This document shows positions 10,436-19,599 of a stretch of 64,000 nt of DNA, one piece after another. Below the pieces are notes generated by a model. That model saw nothing but the letters and a program-made list of their open reading frames with translations, did not search any database and had not been told where the DNA came from. A program made the position numbers and the translations under genes. Every line of letters begins with the position of its first letter. The stretch's first letter is position 1. Source of the stretch: Enterobacterales bacterium (GTDB lineage: Bacteria; Pseudomonadota; Gammaproteobacteria; Enterobacterales; Enterobacteriaceae); contig JAATFO010000133.1 of the NCBI GenBank assembly GCA_015655145.1, forward strand, positions 1 through 64,000. Reading direction: 5' to 3'.

Positions 10436-10783
10436 ATGAAGAAGAGCATCAAGGCTCTGTTGCTGTCAGGGCTACTTGGTTTCTCCTCCACCGGTTTTGC
10501 CCTGAACGAATCAGAAGCGGAAGATCTGGCTGATCTGACCGCCGTTTTCATTTATTTGAAGAATGACTGCGGTTATCAGAACCTGCCCGATGCACAAATT
10601 CGCAAAGCACTGGTGTTTTTTGCCCAGCAAAATCGCTGGGATTTAAGCAATTACAATAGCTATGACATGAAGGTATTGGGCGAAGAGAGCTATCGCGATC
10701 TCAGCGGTATCGCTATTGCCAATGACAAAAAATGCAAATCCCTGGCGCGTGACTCCCTCAGTCTGCTCGCCTACGTCAAATAG
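10436..10783 (+). CDS. yacC: YacC, PulS/OutS pilotin-like exported protein
   Basis: 115 residues with a signal peptide (MKKSIKALLLSGLLGFSSTG, cleavage near GFA). The mature part matches E. coli YacC: ALNESEAEDLADLTAVFIYL, NDCGYQNLP, ARDSLSLLAYVK. The family is related to type II secretion pilotins, which guide the secretin to the outer membrane. Two cysteines (in NDCGY and KKCKS) could form a disulfide. Start chosen at MKKSIKALL. It lies just upstream of speE in the same direction, as in E. coli. Confidence 0.92.
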   Translation: MKKSIKALLLSGLLGFSSTGFALNESEAEDLADLTAVFIYLKNDCGYQNLPDAQIRKALVFFAQQNRWDLSNYNSYDMKVLGEESYRDLSGIAIANDKKCKSLARDSLSLLAYVK

Positions 10784-10892
10784 CCACACGCGTACTGCCT
10801 CCCGCCGATAATTTGGCCGTGCAAGCACGGTCAGAGTTAGTTATGATGTGCGCCCATTTTTCATGGCTATGCCGTTAAAGGAGTGCGTCATC

Positions 10893-11762
10893 ATGGCCCA
10901 AAATGAAATATGGTATGAGACACTTCATGCCGGTTTTGGACAATATTTCTCCATCGATAAACTGCTTTATCACGAGAAAACCGCGCATCAGGATCTGATC
11001 ATCTTTGAAAATGCGGCGCTGGGTCGCGTTATGGCGCTGGATGGCGTGGTTCAAACCACCGAGCGCGATGAATTCATCTATCACGAAATGATGACTCACG
11101 TGCCGCTACTGGCGCATGGTAACGCAAAGAAGGTGTTGATTATTGGCGGCGGTGATGGTGCGATGCTGCGCGAAGTCAGCCGCCATCATGCCCCTGAACA
11201 GATAACCATGGTGGAAATAGACGCGGGGGTGGTAACGTTTTGCCAACAGTACCTGCCGAAGCACAGTGCTGGTGCTTATGATGACCCGCGTTTGCAGTTA
11301 GTGATTGAGGATGGCGTGCAGTTCGTCAATCAAACCGATGAGACATTTGACATTATCATCTCGGACTGTACCGACCCCATCGGACCCGGCGAGACACTGT
11401 TTACTTCAGCATTTTATGCCGGATGTAAACGTTGCCTGAATCCAAATGGTATTTTCGTCGCTCAAAATGGCGTTTGTTTTCTGCAACAGGATGAAGCAAT
11501 CAACAGCCACCAGAAATTGCGCCAGTACTTCCGTGATGTCAGCTTTTATCAGGCGGCAATCCCTACCTATTATGGCGGCATCATGACCTTCGCCTGGGCC
11601 AGCGATAACCCGGCACTGCGTCAGCACGATCTCACCACGCTTCAGGCGCGTTTTATTGCCGCACATTTACCCTGCCGTTACTATAACCCAGCCATTCATA
11701 CTGGCAGCTTTGCCCTGCCGCAATACCTGCTGAATGCGCTGGCTGAACCTGGGGGTGAATGA
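10893..11762 (+). CDS. speE: Spermidine synthase
   Basis: 289-residue aminopropyltransferase that makes spermidine from putrescine and decarboxylated S-adenosylmethionine. It shows the family signature [18 protein letters not shown], the substrate-gating [20 protein letters not shown] and [14 protein letters not shown] with the catalytic Asp. The start at 10893 ([10 protein letters not shown]) has a good ribosome binding site (AAAGGAG) upstream and matches the family. Its stop overlaps the speD start by ATGA, so speE and speD are coupled. Confidence 0.97.
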   Translation: MAQNEIWYETLHAGFGQYFSIDKLLYHEKTAHQDLIIFENAALGRVMALDGVVQTTERDEFIYHEMMTHVPLLAHGNAKKVLIIGGGDGAMLREVSRHHAPEQITMVEIDAGVVTFCQQYLPKHSAGAYDDPRLQLVIEDGVQFVNQTDETFDIIISDCTDPIGPGETLFTSAFYAGCKRCLNPNGIFVAQNGVCFLQQDEAINSHQKLRQYFRDVSFYQAAIPTYYGGIMTFAWASDNPALRQHDLTTLQARFIAAHLPCRYYNPAIHTGSFALPQYLLNALAEPGGE

Positions 11763-12595
11763 AATTGCAAAAGCTGAAACTGCATGGTTTCAATAACCTG
11801 ACGAAAAGCCTGAGTTTTTGTATCTACGATATTTGCTACGCGAAAACGGAGGCCGAACGCGTTGGTTATATTGCCTACATTGATGAACAGTATAACGCCA
11901 ATCGCCTGACGGAAATTCTCACGAAAACCTGCGCCATTATTGGCGCGAATGTACTCAACATCGCGCGCCAGGATTATGAACCGCAGGGCGCCAGCGTCAC
12001 CATTCTGGTCAGTGAAGAACCGATTGATCCGCAAGATATTGATACCTCGGAACACCCGGGTCCCCTGCCGCACTCAGTGGTAGCTCATCTCGATAAAAGC
12101 CATATCTGTGTACATACTTACCCGGAAAGCCATCCTGAAGGGGGATTATGTACTTTCCGCGCTGATATTGAAGTCTCGACCTGTGGCGTCATTTCCCCGC
12201 TCAAAGCGCTTAACTATTTAATTCATCAGTTGGAATCCGATATTGTCACCATCGATTATCGTGTCCGCGGCTTTACCCGTGACATTAACGGGGTAAAACA
12301 CTTTATCGATCATAAAATTAATTCTATTCAAAATTTTATGTCCGAAGATATGAAATCGATGTATGACATGCTTGATGTAAATGTTTATCAGGAAAACATT
12401 TTTCATACCAAAATGCTGTTAAAAGAGTTCGATTTAAAACACTATCTGTTTAATACTCAACCGGAAACATTAAGCCCGCAGGAGCGCCAGCATATTACCG
12501 GGTTACTGTGGAAAGAGATGCGGGAAATTTACTATGGCCGCAATATCCCCGCCGTCGGGTTGAAGCCCCTGAATCAGGAACAGCATCTATTCTGA
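11759..12595 (+). CDS. speD: S-adenosylmethionine decarboxylase proenzyme
   Basis: 278 residues. SpeD makes the aminopropyl donor for SpeE. It self-cleaves at the Lys-Ser bond in [19 protein letters not shown] (K113-S114), and the serine becomes the catalytic pyruvoyl group. The body is nearly identical to E. coli SpeD (264 residues) but carries about 13 extra C-terminal residues after the conserved [12 protein letters not shown], ending [12 protein letters not shown]. The tail looks like stop-codon loss with read-through to the next stop. Confidence 0.97.
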   Translation: MKLQKLKLHGFNNLTKSLSFCIYDICYAKTEAERVGYIAYIDEQYNANRLTEILTKTCAIIGANVLNIARQDYEPQGASVTILVSEEPIDPQDIDTSEHPGPLPHSVVAHLDKSHICVHTYPESHPEGGLCTFRADIEVSTCGVISPLKALNYLIHQLESDIVTIDYRVRGFTRDINGVKHFIDHKINSIQNFMSEDMKSMYDMLDVNVYQENIFHTKMLLKEFDLKHYLFNTQPETLSPQERQHITGLLWKEMREIYYGRNIPAVGLKPLNQEQHLF

Positions 12596-13219
12596 CCAGG
12601 TTATTTCGGGCGCGGAATGTAAACACACAGCGAGTCAGGAATTGAGTCATGTATTCAACATTCAACACGCTGATTGATTGTAAAAATATAATTTCCGCGC
12701 CACCTGTTGGCTATAAAGCGTGCCGATAATAAGCTGACCAACGGACAATTCATCATTCACTGTGACAGTGCTGTGTATCAAAATACTACGCTAAAGGAAG
12801 ATAACCATTTCAGTCGCTGGCGGAATATCTGTCTGCTGTCTCACCTAAAAATGCGAGTTATCATGCAATTCCGATGAGACACCCACGGATACCATAACTG
12901 GCACGGACTCTTTTTGTTACCGGACAATGAGCTCATCGCGTCAACTTCACCAATACACTGAACGGCGGAATATCCAGTGGCAACAAGAGTATTGGTGCTG
13001 ACGGCAACCAGTACCACATTTTTTAGCCTTCGACCAACAAAAAAAACCACCTTACCTCCTCTCTAACCGTAAATATAAATATGCAGAAACGGAGATTATG
13101 AACCATGCTCAATATATTGAGTATGCGATTATGTTTTAAAATTTACATATGAAGAAAATAATCAGACCCTGACAGACGCCAGAAAAGTTATTTTCTGAAT
13201 AATAGAATCAAAATCTGCT
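12596..13219. other. Non-coding or decayed stretch
   Basis: About 620 bp after speD with short unrecognised open frames on both strands and an AT-rich end near 13060-13160. It ends at the right end of the IS1-family element. I see no supported gene, and no clear terminator for speD. Confidence 0.4.
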
Positions 13220-13981
13220 GGTGACTCCAATGAGTAGAACATGGTCTTCTCAATGAAGGCGCCGATGACTTTTTCATGAAGCTCAATCGAGCGTGAGAAG
13301 CAGATTTTTTTCCGGGCCAGGCGTTGAATACGTGTTCTCAATGTCAGGTTGTTGCGCTCAATACGCTGAGTAAATATCTTGCCGCTCAGATGCTTCTCTT
13401 TCGGCACCTCTCTGGCATCACTCCCCCAGTCATCGCGGGTTATCATGCCGATGTTAAAAGGGGTGAGCGGGGCCAGTCATTCACGACAGGTTTCATCGGT
13501 ACGTGGACCAAACGTACCGGCCAGTACGCCACCGGTTTTCGTGTTATACGCATACCAGAACCCGTCTTGCCGGGCTTGACTGCCAACACAACGCCACGGC
13601 TCATCAAGTTCGCAGATGAGCGTCACATCAGCATGGGCAACCAGAGATGACGTTATCCGCTGCGGCGCGCGTTTTTTAAAGTACAAATGACGGTGTTAAT
13701 GCCGATTTCAGCGTCCGGGCGGTATCACGAACGCCGGCCCCGTTGAACGCCATGTCGGTGATCTGCTCTTTAACTCCCGGCTTACGGGCTTCATACGAGT
13801 AAGTGAGCGGAAACACCCGGTGACAGTCACGACAGCGAAATCAGTCATGCCCCTTAGGGTTTTGTCCATGGCGGTAGACCTGAGCAGACTGACAACGGGG
13901 ACAACGAACGCTAACGCTGGCCATGAGAGAACCTCAAAAGGCCGTATTATACATCAGATTCAACCAATTAGACGCATCACC
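13220..13981 (-). mobile_element. Decayed IS1-family insertion sequence
   Basis: 762 bp, close to the 768 bp of IS1. The left end reads GGTGATGCGTCTAATTGG (minus strand from 13981) and the right end GGTGACTCCAATGAGTAG (plus strand from 13220). Both fit the imperfect GGTGATGC/GGTAATGACTCCAA type of IS1 ends. Flanking bases do not form a clear target duplication. Both coding frames are broken (see the pseudogene entry), so it cannot make its own transposase. Confidence 0.85.
13234..13924 (-). pseudogene. IS1 transposase insA-insB, inactivated
   Basis: InsA starts at 13924 (MASVSVRCPRCQSAQVYRHG) and keeps both zinc CxxC pairs, but a TGA interrupts it at KGHD*FRC. A one-base loss near ARTLK then destroys the InsA end. 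InsB is readable in two pieces: ADVTLICELDEPWRCVGS to TDETCRE* (13477-13686), then after a frameshift ITRDDWGSDAREVPKEKHL to HEKVIGAFIEKTMFY (to about 13234). At least one nonsense mutation and two indels are visible. Confidence 0.88.
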
Positions 13982-14185
13982 ATCTTCTGGTAAGAGAAAA
14001 AACCGGCAGTAAATAAACATCAATCTGTCGTATATATCCGCTAATGGTAAAAGCTCATCAGCACGTCTTTGCCGTCACTACCGTCACACATGGCGCGCAT
14101 GCACGCATTACCCTTACCGTACTGGGGGCGGCAATTGGCAATGAAATGTTGTCGTTCTCAACGTTCGCAGAAATGCGTAACAACG

Positions 14186-14240
14186 TTATCGGGGTGAAGA
14201 TATTAAAAACAAGTAATTATTTAATTTAAAGTACAGGCTC
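14186..14240 (-). mobile_element. IS256-family left end, copy 1 (terminal fragment)
   Basis: About 55 bp matching the terminal inverted repeat and 5' leader of the two neighbouring copies: on the minus strand GAGCCTGTACTTTAAATTAA followed by the TTTTTAATATCTTCACC motif. The outer end abuts the cut interior of copy 2 at 14240/14241. Nothing of the transposase is left. The 145 bp to its left (14041-14185) hold an unrecognised 61-codon plus-strand frame. Confidence 0.7.
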
Positions 14241-14479
14241 TGATTTTTGGGCACTTTTCTCGTGCCCGAGATGCTCGGTCAGCTCGGCATTGAGCGCCGT
14301 TTCAACGGTAAGCTTCGTCAACATGCGGGAAAACGCGTTGAGATCGGCTTCGGTTTTCAGTCCTTTAGCCAGTTCAGCCGCGAGGGCTTTGAGTTTCTTT
14401 TCGTCCATAATTTACCTGTCTCCTTTATCGGAGTGAAGATATCAAAAACAGGCAGATACACAATTTAAATTACAGGCTC
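14241..14479 (-). mobile_element. IS256-family left end, copy 2, with transposase N-terminus
   Basis: Contains the terminal repeat (minus strand GAGCCTGTAATTTAAATTG from 14479), the 5' leader, and the first ~56 codons of a mutator-type transposase from ATG at 14408: MDEKKLKALAAELAKGLKT, then LTVETALNAELTEHLGHEK. The coding sequence is cut directly against the terminal repeat of copy 1, as expected if copy 1 had inserted into copy 2. The catalytic domain is absent. Confidence 0.82.
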
Positions 14480-14641
14480 TCAACATGCGGGAAAACGCGT
14501 TGAGATCGGCGTCGGTTTTCAGTCCTTTAGCCAGTTCAGCCGCGAGGGCTTTGAGTTTCTTTTCGTCCATAATTTTCCGGTCTCCTTTATCGGAGTGAAG
14601 ATATCAAAAACAGACAATTACACAACGTTAATGACAGTCTC
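14480..14641 (-). mobile_element. IS256-family left end, copy 3, with transposase N-terminus
   Basis: Near-perfect direct repeat of 14320-14479, offset by 162 bp. On the minus strand it runs from the diverged terminal repeat GAGACTGTCATTAACG (14641) through the leader to ATG at 14570 and about 30 transposase codons. It is cut against the terminal repeat of copy 2. The copies differ mainly in the outer 25 bp, so they were related but not identical elements. Confidence 0.82.
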
Positions 14642-14655
14642 CAAAATAGGCCAGG

Positions 14656-15018
14656 TTACTTCTCCTGAACAAAACGGCGGTATGCTTTAATCACCACCAG
14701 AAAGTCGTCAAGGCCACAAAAAGCGAGGCTCTCTTCATCATAATAGTGCATACCTTCTTCCATCTCATCACCCGTTATATTGAGCAGGTTGGCGCGCACC
14801 ATAACCTCTTCACCGTCCATCCATAAGGTATATTCGTGCCCAACATGCTGCCATTGGCGTTCACTGCCCCGTACCTTAACCGCTGCCGTCTCAACCTCAT
14901 CCAGCATTTCGCCCTGCTTCGTGAGTTCTTCATTGAACCAGTGCCCGATAGCTTCATGCCCCATCGACATGCGCACGTTTACCGTACCGGTTATATCGCG
15001 TAAAAATTCATATTCCAT
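14656..15018 (-). CDS. yacL: YacL, UPF0231 family protein
   Basis: 120 residues, the E. coli length. It is recognisable by [39 protein letters not shown] and [20 protein letters not shown]. The protein is small, acidic and cytoplasmic, with no established function. It lies downstream of acnB in the same direction, as in E. coli. The IS256 remnants end only 15 bp past its stop. Confidence 0.94.
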   Translation of the reverse strand: MEYEFLRDITGTVNVRMSMGHEAIGHWFNEELTKQGEMLDEVETAAVKVRGSERQWQHVGHEYTLWMDGEEVMVRANLLNITGDEMEEGMHYYDEESLAFCGLDDFLVVIKAYRRFVQEK

Positions 15019-15296
15019 TTTTCATCCTGTAGCCTGTTTATCGGCGATATTCTACGCGGCGGTAGTCTGTTCGAGCCCGTATTATCACCGTTTGAACGCG
15101 GAAAAACAGTGATTTCAGATTCATTGCCCAGCTTAACCCAGGGTTATTGCCGTGATAATCAAGGCTGCGCCTTATTTATTAGAATACACCATGTTATCGG
15201 CGCAGATACATCACCAACCGTACGGGCAAAAGAAGGGAGATAGTCGGGGTATTTTCAGTGGAATTTCTGTCAATTTCTGCGGGTAGCCAGAGCGAA

Positions 15297-15324
15297 CAGG
15301 GGCGGATGGCTATTACCGCCCCTG
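15297..15324 (-). terminator. Hairpin after acnB
   Basis: CAGGGGCGG (15297-15305) pairs perfectly with CCGCCCCTG (15316-15324), 8 bp past the acnB stop. The stem is strong, but on the minus strand it is followed by TTCGCTCTGG without a U-run, so it may be a weak terminator or an RNA-end-protecting hairpin. The remainder of 15019-15296 shows no gene. Confidence 0.55.
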
Positions 15325-15331
15325 CTGATAT

Positions 15332-17929
15332 TTATACTGCGGTCTGGAAAATCACACCGTCCGCTTTTTCCGTGTATTGCTGCAACTGATCAAAGTTCAG
15401 ATAACGATAGGTATCCACCGCCGTCTTATCTACCTGCGTCATATACTGTTGATACTCAGCCGGTGTCGGCAATTTTCCCAATAGCGAAGCCACCGCCGCC
15501 AGTTCCGCTGATGCCAGATAAACATTCGCGCCATTGCCGAGACGGTTAGGAAAATTACGCGTGGATGTCGACACCACAGTCGCGCCATCCGCCACACGCG
15601 CCTGGTTGCCCATACACAGTGAACAGCCTGGGATCTCCACGCGCGCGCCACTCTTACCGAACACACTGTAATAACCTTCTTCAGTCAGCTGTGCCGCATC
15701 CATCTTGGTTGGCGGCGCCACCCAGAGACGTGTTGGCAACTGGCCTTTATGGCTATCAAGCAATTTCCCGGCAGCACGGAAATGGCCAATATTGGTCATA
15801 CAAGAACCGATGAACACTTCATCAATCTTTACACCCTGCACATCAGAAAGTAGACGTGCATCGTCAGGATCGTTCGGCGCGCACAGGATAGGTTCTTTAA
15901 TCTCTGCCAGATCGATATCGATCACTGCCGCATACTCGGCGTCGGCATCTGCTTCCAGCAACTGAGGATCGGACAGCCATTTTTCCATCCCCTGAATACG
16001 CCGCTCCAGGGTACGGCGATAACCATAACCTTCGGTGATCATCCACTTCAGCAACACGATATTAGAGTTGAGATACTCGATAATCGGTGCTTTATCCAGC
16101 TTGATGGTACAACCGGCCGCTGAACGCTCCGCTGAAGCATCAGAGAGCTCAAACGCCTGCTCGACTTTTAGATCCGGCAGGCCTTCAATTTCCAGAATGC
16201 GCCCGGAGAAAATGTTCTTTTTGCCTTTCTTCTCAACCGTCAGCAAACCTTGTTTAATGGCATACAGCGGAATGGCATGAACCAGATCGCGCAGCGTGAT
16301 ACCGGGTTGCATTTTACCTTTGAACCGCACCAGCACCGATTCCGGCATGTCCAGCGGCATTACACCGGTGGCGGCCGCAAACGCGACCAGTCCCGACCCT
16401 GCCGGGAAAGAGACGCCAATCGGGAAACGGGTATGTGAGTCCCCCCCGGTGCCGACCGTATCGGGCAGCAACATCCGGTTCAACCAGCTATGGATAATGC
16501 CATCGCCCGGACGCAGCGATACACCGCCACGGTTCATAATGAAATCAGGCAAGGTATGATGCGTGGTGACATCCACCGGCTTCGGATACGCCGCCGTGTG
16601 ACAAAAAGACTGCATCACCAGATCGGCAGAGAACCCCAGACAGGCCAGATCTTTCAGTTCGTCACGCGTCATTGGGCCCGTGGTATCTTGCGAACCTACC
16701 GACGTCATTTTCGGTTCGCAATACTGCCCAGGACGGATGCCGTCTGTGCCACACGCCCGCCCTACCATTTTTTGCGCCAGCGAAAAACCACGCGTGGTTT
16801 GTGCTACATCTTTCGCCTGACGGAATACCTCGCTGATCGGCAACCCCAACGCTTCACGCGCTTTGGTGGTCAGGCCGCGACCGATAATCAGCGGAATACG
16901 CCCGCCGGCACGAACCTCGTCGAGCAGCACATCGGTCTTCAACTCAAATGTCGCCAGCACGTCGCCGGTTTTGTGGTTACGGACTTCGCCTTTATAAGGC
17001 CAGATATCAATCACATCGCCCATATTGAGTAGATTTACATCTACCTCAATGGGTAATGCCCCGGCATCTTCCATGGTGTTGAAAAAGATTGGCGCGATTT
17101 TACCACCCAGAACTACACCACCGCCTTTCTTATTCGGTACATGTGGAATGTCATCGCCCATGAACCACAGCACGGAGTTAGTCGCTGACTTACGGGAAGA
17201 ACCGGTACCAACCACATCGCCGACATACGCCAGCGGGAAACCTTGCGTTTTCAGTGCTTCTATTTGCCGGATAGGACCCACATTCCCGGGCTCATCAGGC
17301 TCAATCCCTTCACGGGCATTTTTCAGCATCGCCAGGGCATGCAGGGGAATATCCGGCCGTGACCAGGCATCCGGCGCCGGTGACAGATCATCGGTATTGG
17401 TTTCGCCGGTCACTTTGAAGACCGTTACCGTGATTTTCTCCGCCAGTTCAGGACGCGATAAATACCATTCGGCATCCGCCCAGGAACGCAGGACTTGCTG
17501 CGCAAGCGAGTTACCCGCTTTAGCCTTCTCTTCGACATCATAAAAGTTGTCAAACATCAGCAAAGTATGCGACAACGCTTTGGCGGCAATCGGCGCCAGG
17601 GCAGCATTATCAAGGGCATCAATCAGCGGGTGAATATTATAACCGCCTTGCATCGTACCCAGCAGTTCAATCGCTTTTTCAGGGGTAATCAGAGGAGAGG
17701 CCGCATCGCCTTTTGCAATGGCCGCGAGGAAACCAGCTTTAACATACGCCGCTTCATCAACACCGGGCGGGACTCTATTGATCAATAAATCAGACAGGAA
17801 TTCTTCTTCACCCGCTGGCGGGTTCTTCAGCAGTTCAACCAGAGCGGCCATTTGGGAAGCATCCAATGGTTTAGGAACAATTCCCAGGGCTGCACGCTCG
17901 GCCACGTGCTTACGGTACTCTTCTAGCAC
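15332..17929 (-). CDS. acnB: Aconitate hydratase B
   Basis: 865 residues, the E. coli length. It is the main TCA-cycle aconitase, isomerising citrate to isocitrate via a [4Fe-4S] cluster; it can also form 2-methylisocitrate, and the apo form binds mRNA. The N-terminal HEAT-like domain (1-160) is followed by the swivel domain and the catalytic domains. Cluster cysteines are in [11 protein letters not shown] and [10 protein letters not shown]. The start [20 protein letters not shown] matches the family. Upstream is a long region with toxin-antitoxin remains where E. coli has yacH and lpd. Confidence 0.98.
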   Translation of the reverse strand: MLEEYRKHVAERAALGIVPKPLDASQMAALVELLKNPPAGEEEFLSDLLINRVPPGVDEAAYVKAGFLAAIAKGDAASPLITPEKAIELLGTMQGGYNIHPLIDALDNAALAPIAAKALSHTLLMFDNFYDVEEKAKAGNSLAQQVLRSWADAEWYLSRPELAEKITVTVFKVTGETNTDDLSPAPDAWSRPDIPLHALAMLKNAREGIEPDEPGNVGPIRQIEALKTQGFPLAYVGDVVGTGSSRKSATNSVLWFMGDDIPHVPNKKGGGVVLGGKIAPIFFNTMEDAGALPIEVDVNLLNMGDVIDIWPYKGEVRNHKTGDVLATFELKTDVLLDEVRAGGRIPLIIGRGLTTKAREALGLPISEVFRQAKDVAQTTRGFSLAQKMVGRACGTDGIRPGQYCEPKMTSVGSQDTTGPMTRDELKDLACLGFSADLVMQSFCHTAAYPKPVDVTTHHTLPDFIMNRGGVSLRPGDGIIHSWLNRMLLPDTVGTGGDSHTRFPIGVSFPAGSGLVAFAAATGVMPLDMPESVLVRFKGKMQPGITLRDLVHAIPLYAIKQGLLTVEKKGKKNIFSGRILEIEGLPDLKVEQAFELSDASAERSAAGCTIKLDKAPIIEYLNSNIVLLKWMITEGYGYRRTLERRIQGMEKWLSDPQLLEADADAEYAAVIDIDLAEIKEPILCAPNDPDDARLLSDVQGVKIDEVFIGSCMTNIGHFRAAGKLLDSHKGQLPTRLWVAPPTKMDAAQLTEEGYYSVFGKSGARVEIPGCSLCMGNQARVADGATVVSTSTRNFPNRLGNGANVYLASAELAAVASLLGKLPTPAEYQQYMTQVDKTAVDTYRYLNFDQLQQYTEKADGVIFQTAV

Positions 17930-18382
17930 GACGTTCTCCTCACTCTCATTTTATAGGGCTTTCCGGGCACCATTTTCACGGCCACGTGGTTAACCCGCGT
18001 TGTTGTAGGATAAAGCGCCCGTTTCCTCTTGGGGCAGCATAGCAGAACTTCCGGCGTTTGTTAATCTGTTTACAAAAAAGCAACATCCATTTGACGCCGC
18101 ATTTTCCGGGCATGGCGCGGCGCTATGAATGGCCGCAAATTATTTTTCGCATGCAGTCAGGTGACGTTTCATGGTCAACGATCTCCTAACGGTAATACAG
18201 ACATAGTTGCTGCCGCGATGGATGACAAAGCGCAGTTTTTATAATGGGTGTGGGGAACACTGAACCACTGGCCACGGTAGCTGAACGCATTGCCAGATCG
18301 GATGCCGACGATTCCTTTTTTCGGATCTCAACTTAAAACAACAGGAAATAGCCTATAAAGGCCCAGAGGTCAGGAGAACTTC
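17930..18382. other. acnB upstream region
   Basis: About 450 bp that must hold the acnB promoter. I see no supported gene. The stretch 18280-18380 leads into the vapB remnant and would have been its promoter. Confidence 0.4.
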
Positions 18383-18562
18383 CTGAGAACCGTATCAATT
18401 TTTAAACATGGCAATAACCGCGCCATCCGACGGTGCCTCGCGATCTGGATGTTGACGGCGGCAGCGAGCTGGAGATCGTTCGCACAGCGTGAAACAGCCG
18501 ATGCGAACTTTATGGCAGAGCGTGAGGACATCATCAGCGACGAAGGACGATTTGACCTGTGA
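18383..18562 (+). pseudogene. vapB: Antitoxin vapB remnant
   Basis: Reads RTVSIFKHGNNRAIR in the first frame, then after a one-base shift LPRDLDVDGGSELEIVR, then back in the first frame FAQRETADANFMAERED and SDEGRFDL to a TGA at 18560. This is the SpoVT/AbrB-type VapB antitoxin pattern with an internal deletion between EIVR and FAQ. The expected ATG before RTVSIF is CTG (18383). A working antitoxin is very unlikely. The toxin gene follows 11 bp downstream. Confidence 0.82.
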
Positions 18563-18573
18563 ACAGGACCACT

Positions 18574-18957
18574 ATGCTGGACACCTGTATCTGCTCATTT
18601 ATTATGCGCGAACCGCCGGACGCCTGGAGCAGACGGTGCCCGGTAACCCCCGCATCGTGATGTCAGCTATCACTTACGCTGAAATACGCTTCGAGGCCAT
18701 CGGAAAGAAAGCCGCGCCATGCTCAGCGGGTTGACGCGTTCTGCGCGCGCCTCGTTGCTATTCTGCCCTGGGACCGGTCCGCTGTGGACGCCACCACGGA
18801 AGCCAAAGCGGCACTCACCGCCGCCGGCACGCCGATCGGACTGAACGCCACCGCCATCGCCGGACATGCCATCGCGACTGCGGCTATTCTGGTGACAAAT
18901 AATATGAGAGAGTTTGAATGAGCACTGGGACTTATCATCAAGGACTGGATAAAGTAG
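18574..18957 (+). pseudogene. vapC: Toxin vapC (PIN-domain RNase) remnant
   Basis: Starts MLDTCICSFIMREPPDAW with the first PIN-domain Asp (D3), shifts frame to give VMSAITYAEIRFEAIGKKA, shifts again to VDAFCARLVAILPWDRSAVD and GTPIGLNATAIAGHAIATAA, reaches ILVTNNMREFE and stops (TGA). A final frame gives LGLIIKDWIK and a TAG ending at 18957. VapC cleaves initiator tRNA in enterics. Three or more frameshifts make it non-functional. Loss of both partners together avoids an unbalanced toxin. Confidence 0.85.
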
Positions 18958-18959
18958 GC

Positions 18960-18976
18960 GGTTGTGTCGCATTAAG
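18960..18976. repeat. Orphan IS6-type terminal repeat
   Basis: GGTTGTGTCGCATTAAG differs by only two or three bases from the ends of the IS6-family element at 23333 (GGTTCTATCGCATTAAC) and 23929. It starts 3 bp after the vapC remnant. Its orientation is that of the transposase 3' end of a minus-strand element, so it could be the lost partner end of the truncated copy at 21147-21389. Confidence 0.5.
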
Positions 18977-19140
18977 GGATCTGAAGCCCGGGCGGATGAA
19001 ACTGCGCAATAAGTACGTTTTTTGAATAAATTTAGCGGGTAAAAAAACACGGGTTTTGTTTACTATTACCATTCTGGTCAGTTTTCATGCCGCCGCCCCA
19101 GCGCTTTTGAGCAGATAAGCCTGGTCATTAAACCAACTTA

Positions 19141-19285
19141 GAGCCTATCCCAGTAGGTATGATTGTCGCGGTCAATTTGGACACGGACAGCGCGGAGAAA
19201 CCGGCGCGGACACGTAGTCCGTGAGGATTTCGCGTACGGCCCAGGGCCAAAGTGGCAAGTAACATTTGCCTAATGGGGCAGGCTC
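19141..19285. mobile_element. 145-bp MITE-like element
   Basis: Imperfect 20-bp terminal inverted repeats, GAGCCTATCCCAGTAGGTAT (19141) and, on the minus strand from 19285, GAGCCTGCCCCATTAGGCAA, match at about 15 of 20 positions. Both sides carry TTA (19138-19140 and 19286-19288), a 3-bp target duplication. There is no room for a transposase. Such ends and a TNA target resemble the IS1031 group of the IS5 family, which is inference. Confidence 0.65.
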
Positions 19286-19599
19286 TTAAACTTTCTGGTA
19301 AGAGTCGCGATTTTATACACATAAAATCATATAGTTAATTTTTTAACGTACGTCTCCGTTCCATTGGGCCTCAAACCCCTTGTTCTACCTGCGTTCACAA
19401 AACAGGCAATATCAGTATAAAAAACTCCCGCAACCCTGTCGGCTGATTGCCCGTCAATGCTGGCATCCCGGCATGATAAAAATTTCATCTCTCTGCTCAG
19501 GGGATGACGGTTTTCAGTTTCCTGTACGTGAGAGGACCCCGGTACAGTCAGGCTGAGCGACGAAGATGCGCCGCCCACGACAATGACTGAGTAAAATTA
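19286..19599. other. Stretch without a recognised gene
   Basis: About 310 bp between the MITE-like element and the end of the monooxygenase gene. Short minus-strand frames here have no recognisable family, and no clear terminator was found. Confidence 0.35.

Noticed and set aside
12841-13050. 69-codon minus-strand frame between speD and the IS1 element
   Set aside because: Low-complexity, no start signal and no recognisable motif.
14044-14229. 61-codon plus-strand frame running into IS256 copy 1
   Set aside because: Ends within IS-terminal sequence and resembles no family; may be a fragment of a lost gene but cannot be supported.
16490-17032. 180-codon plus-strand frame inside acnB
   Set aside because: Antisense shadow of a highly conserved, complete acnB; no ribosome binding site or family match.
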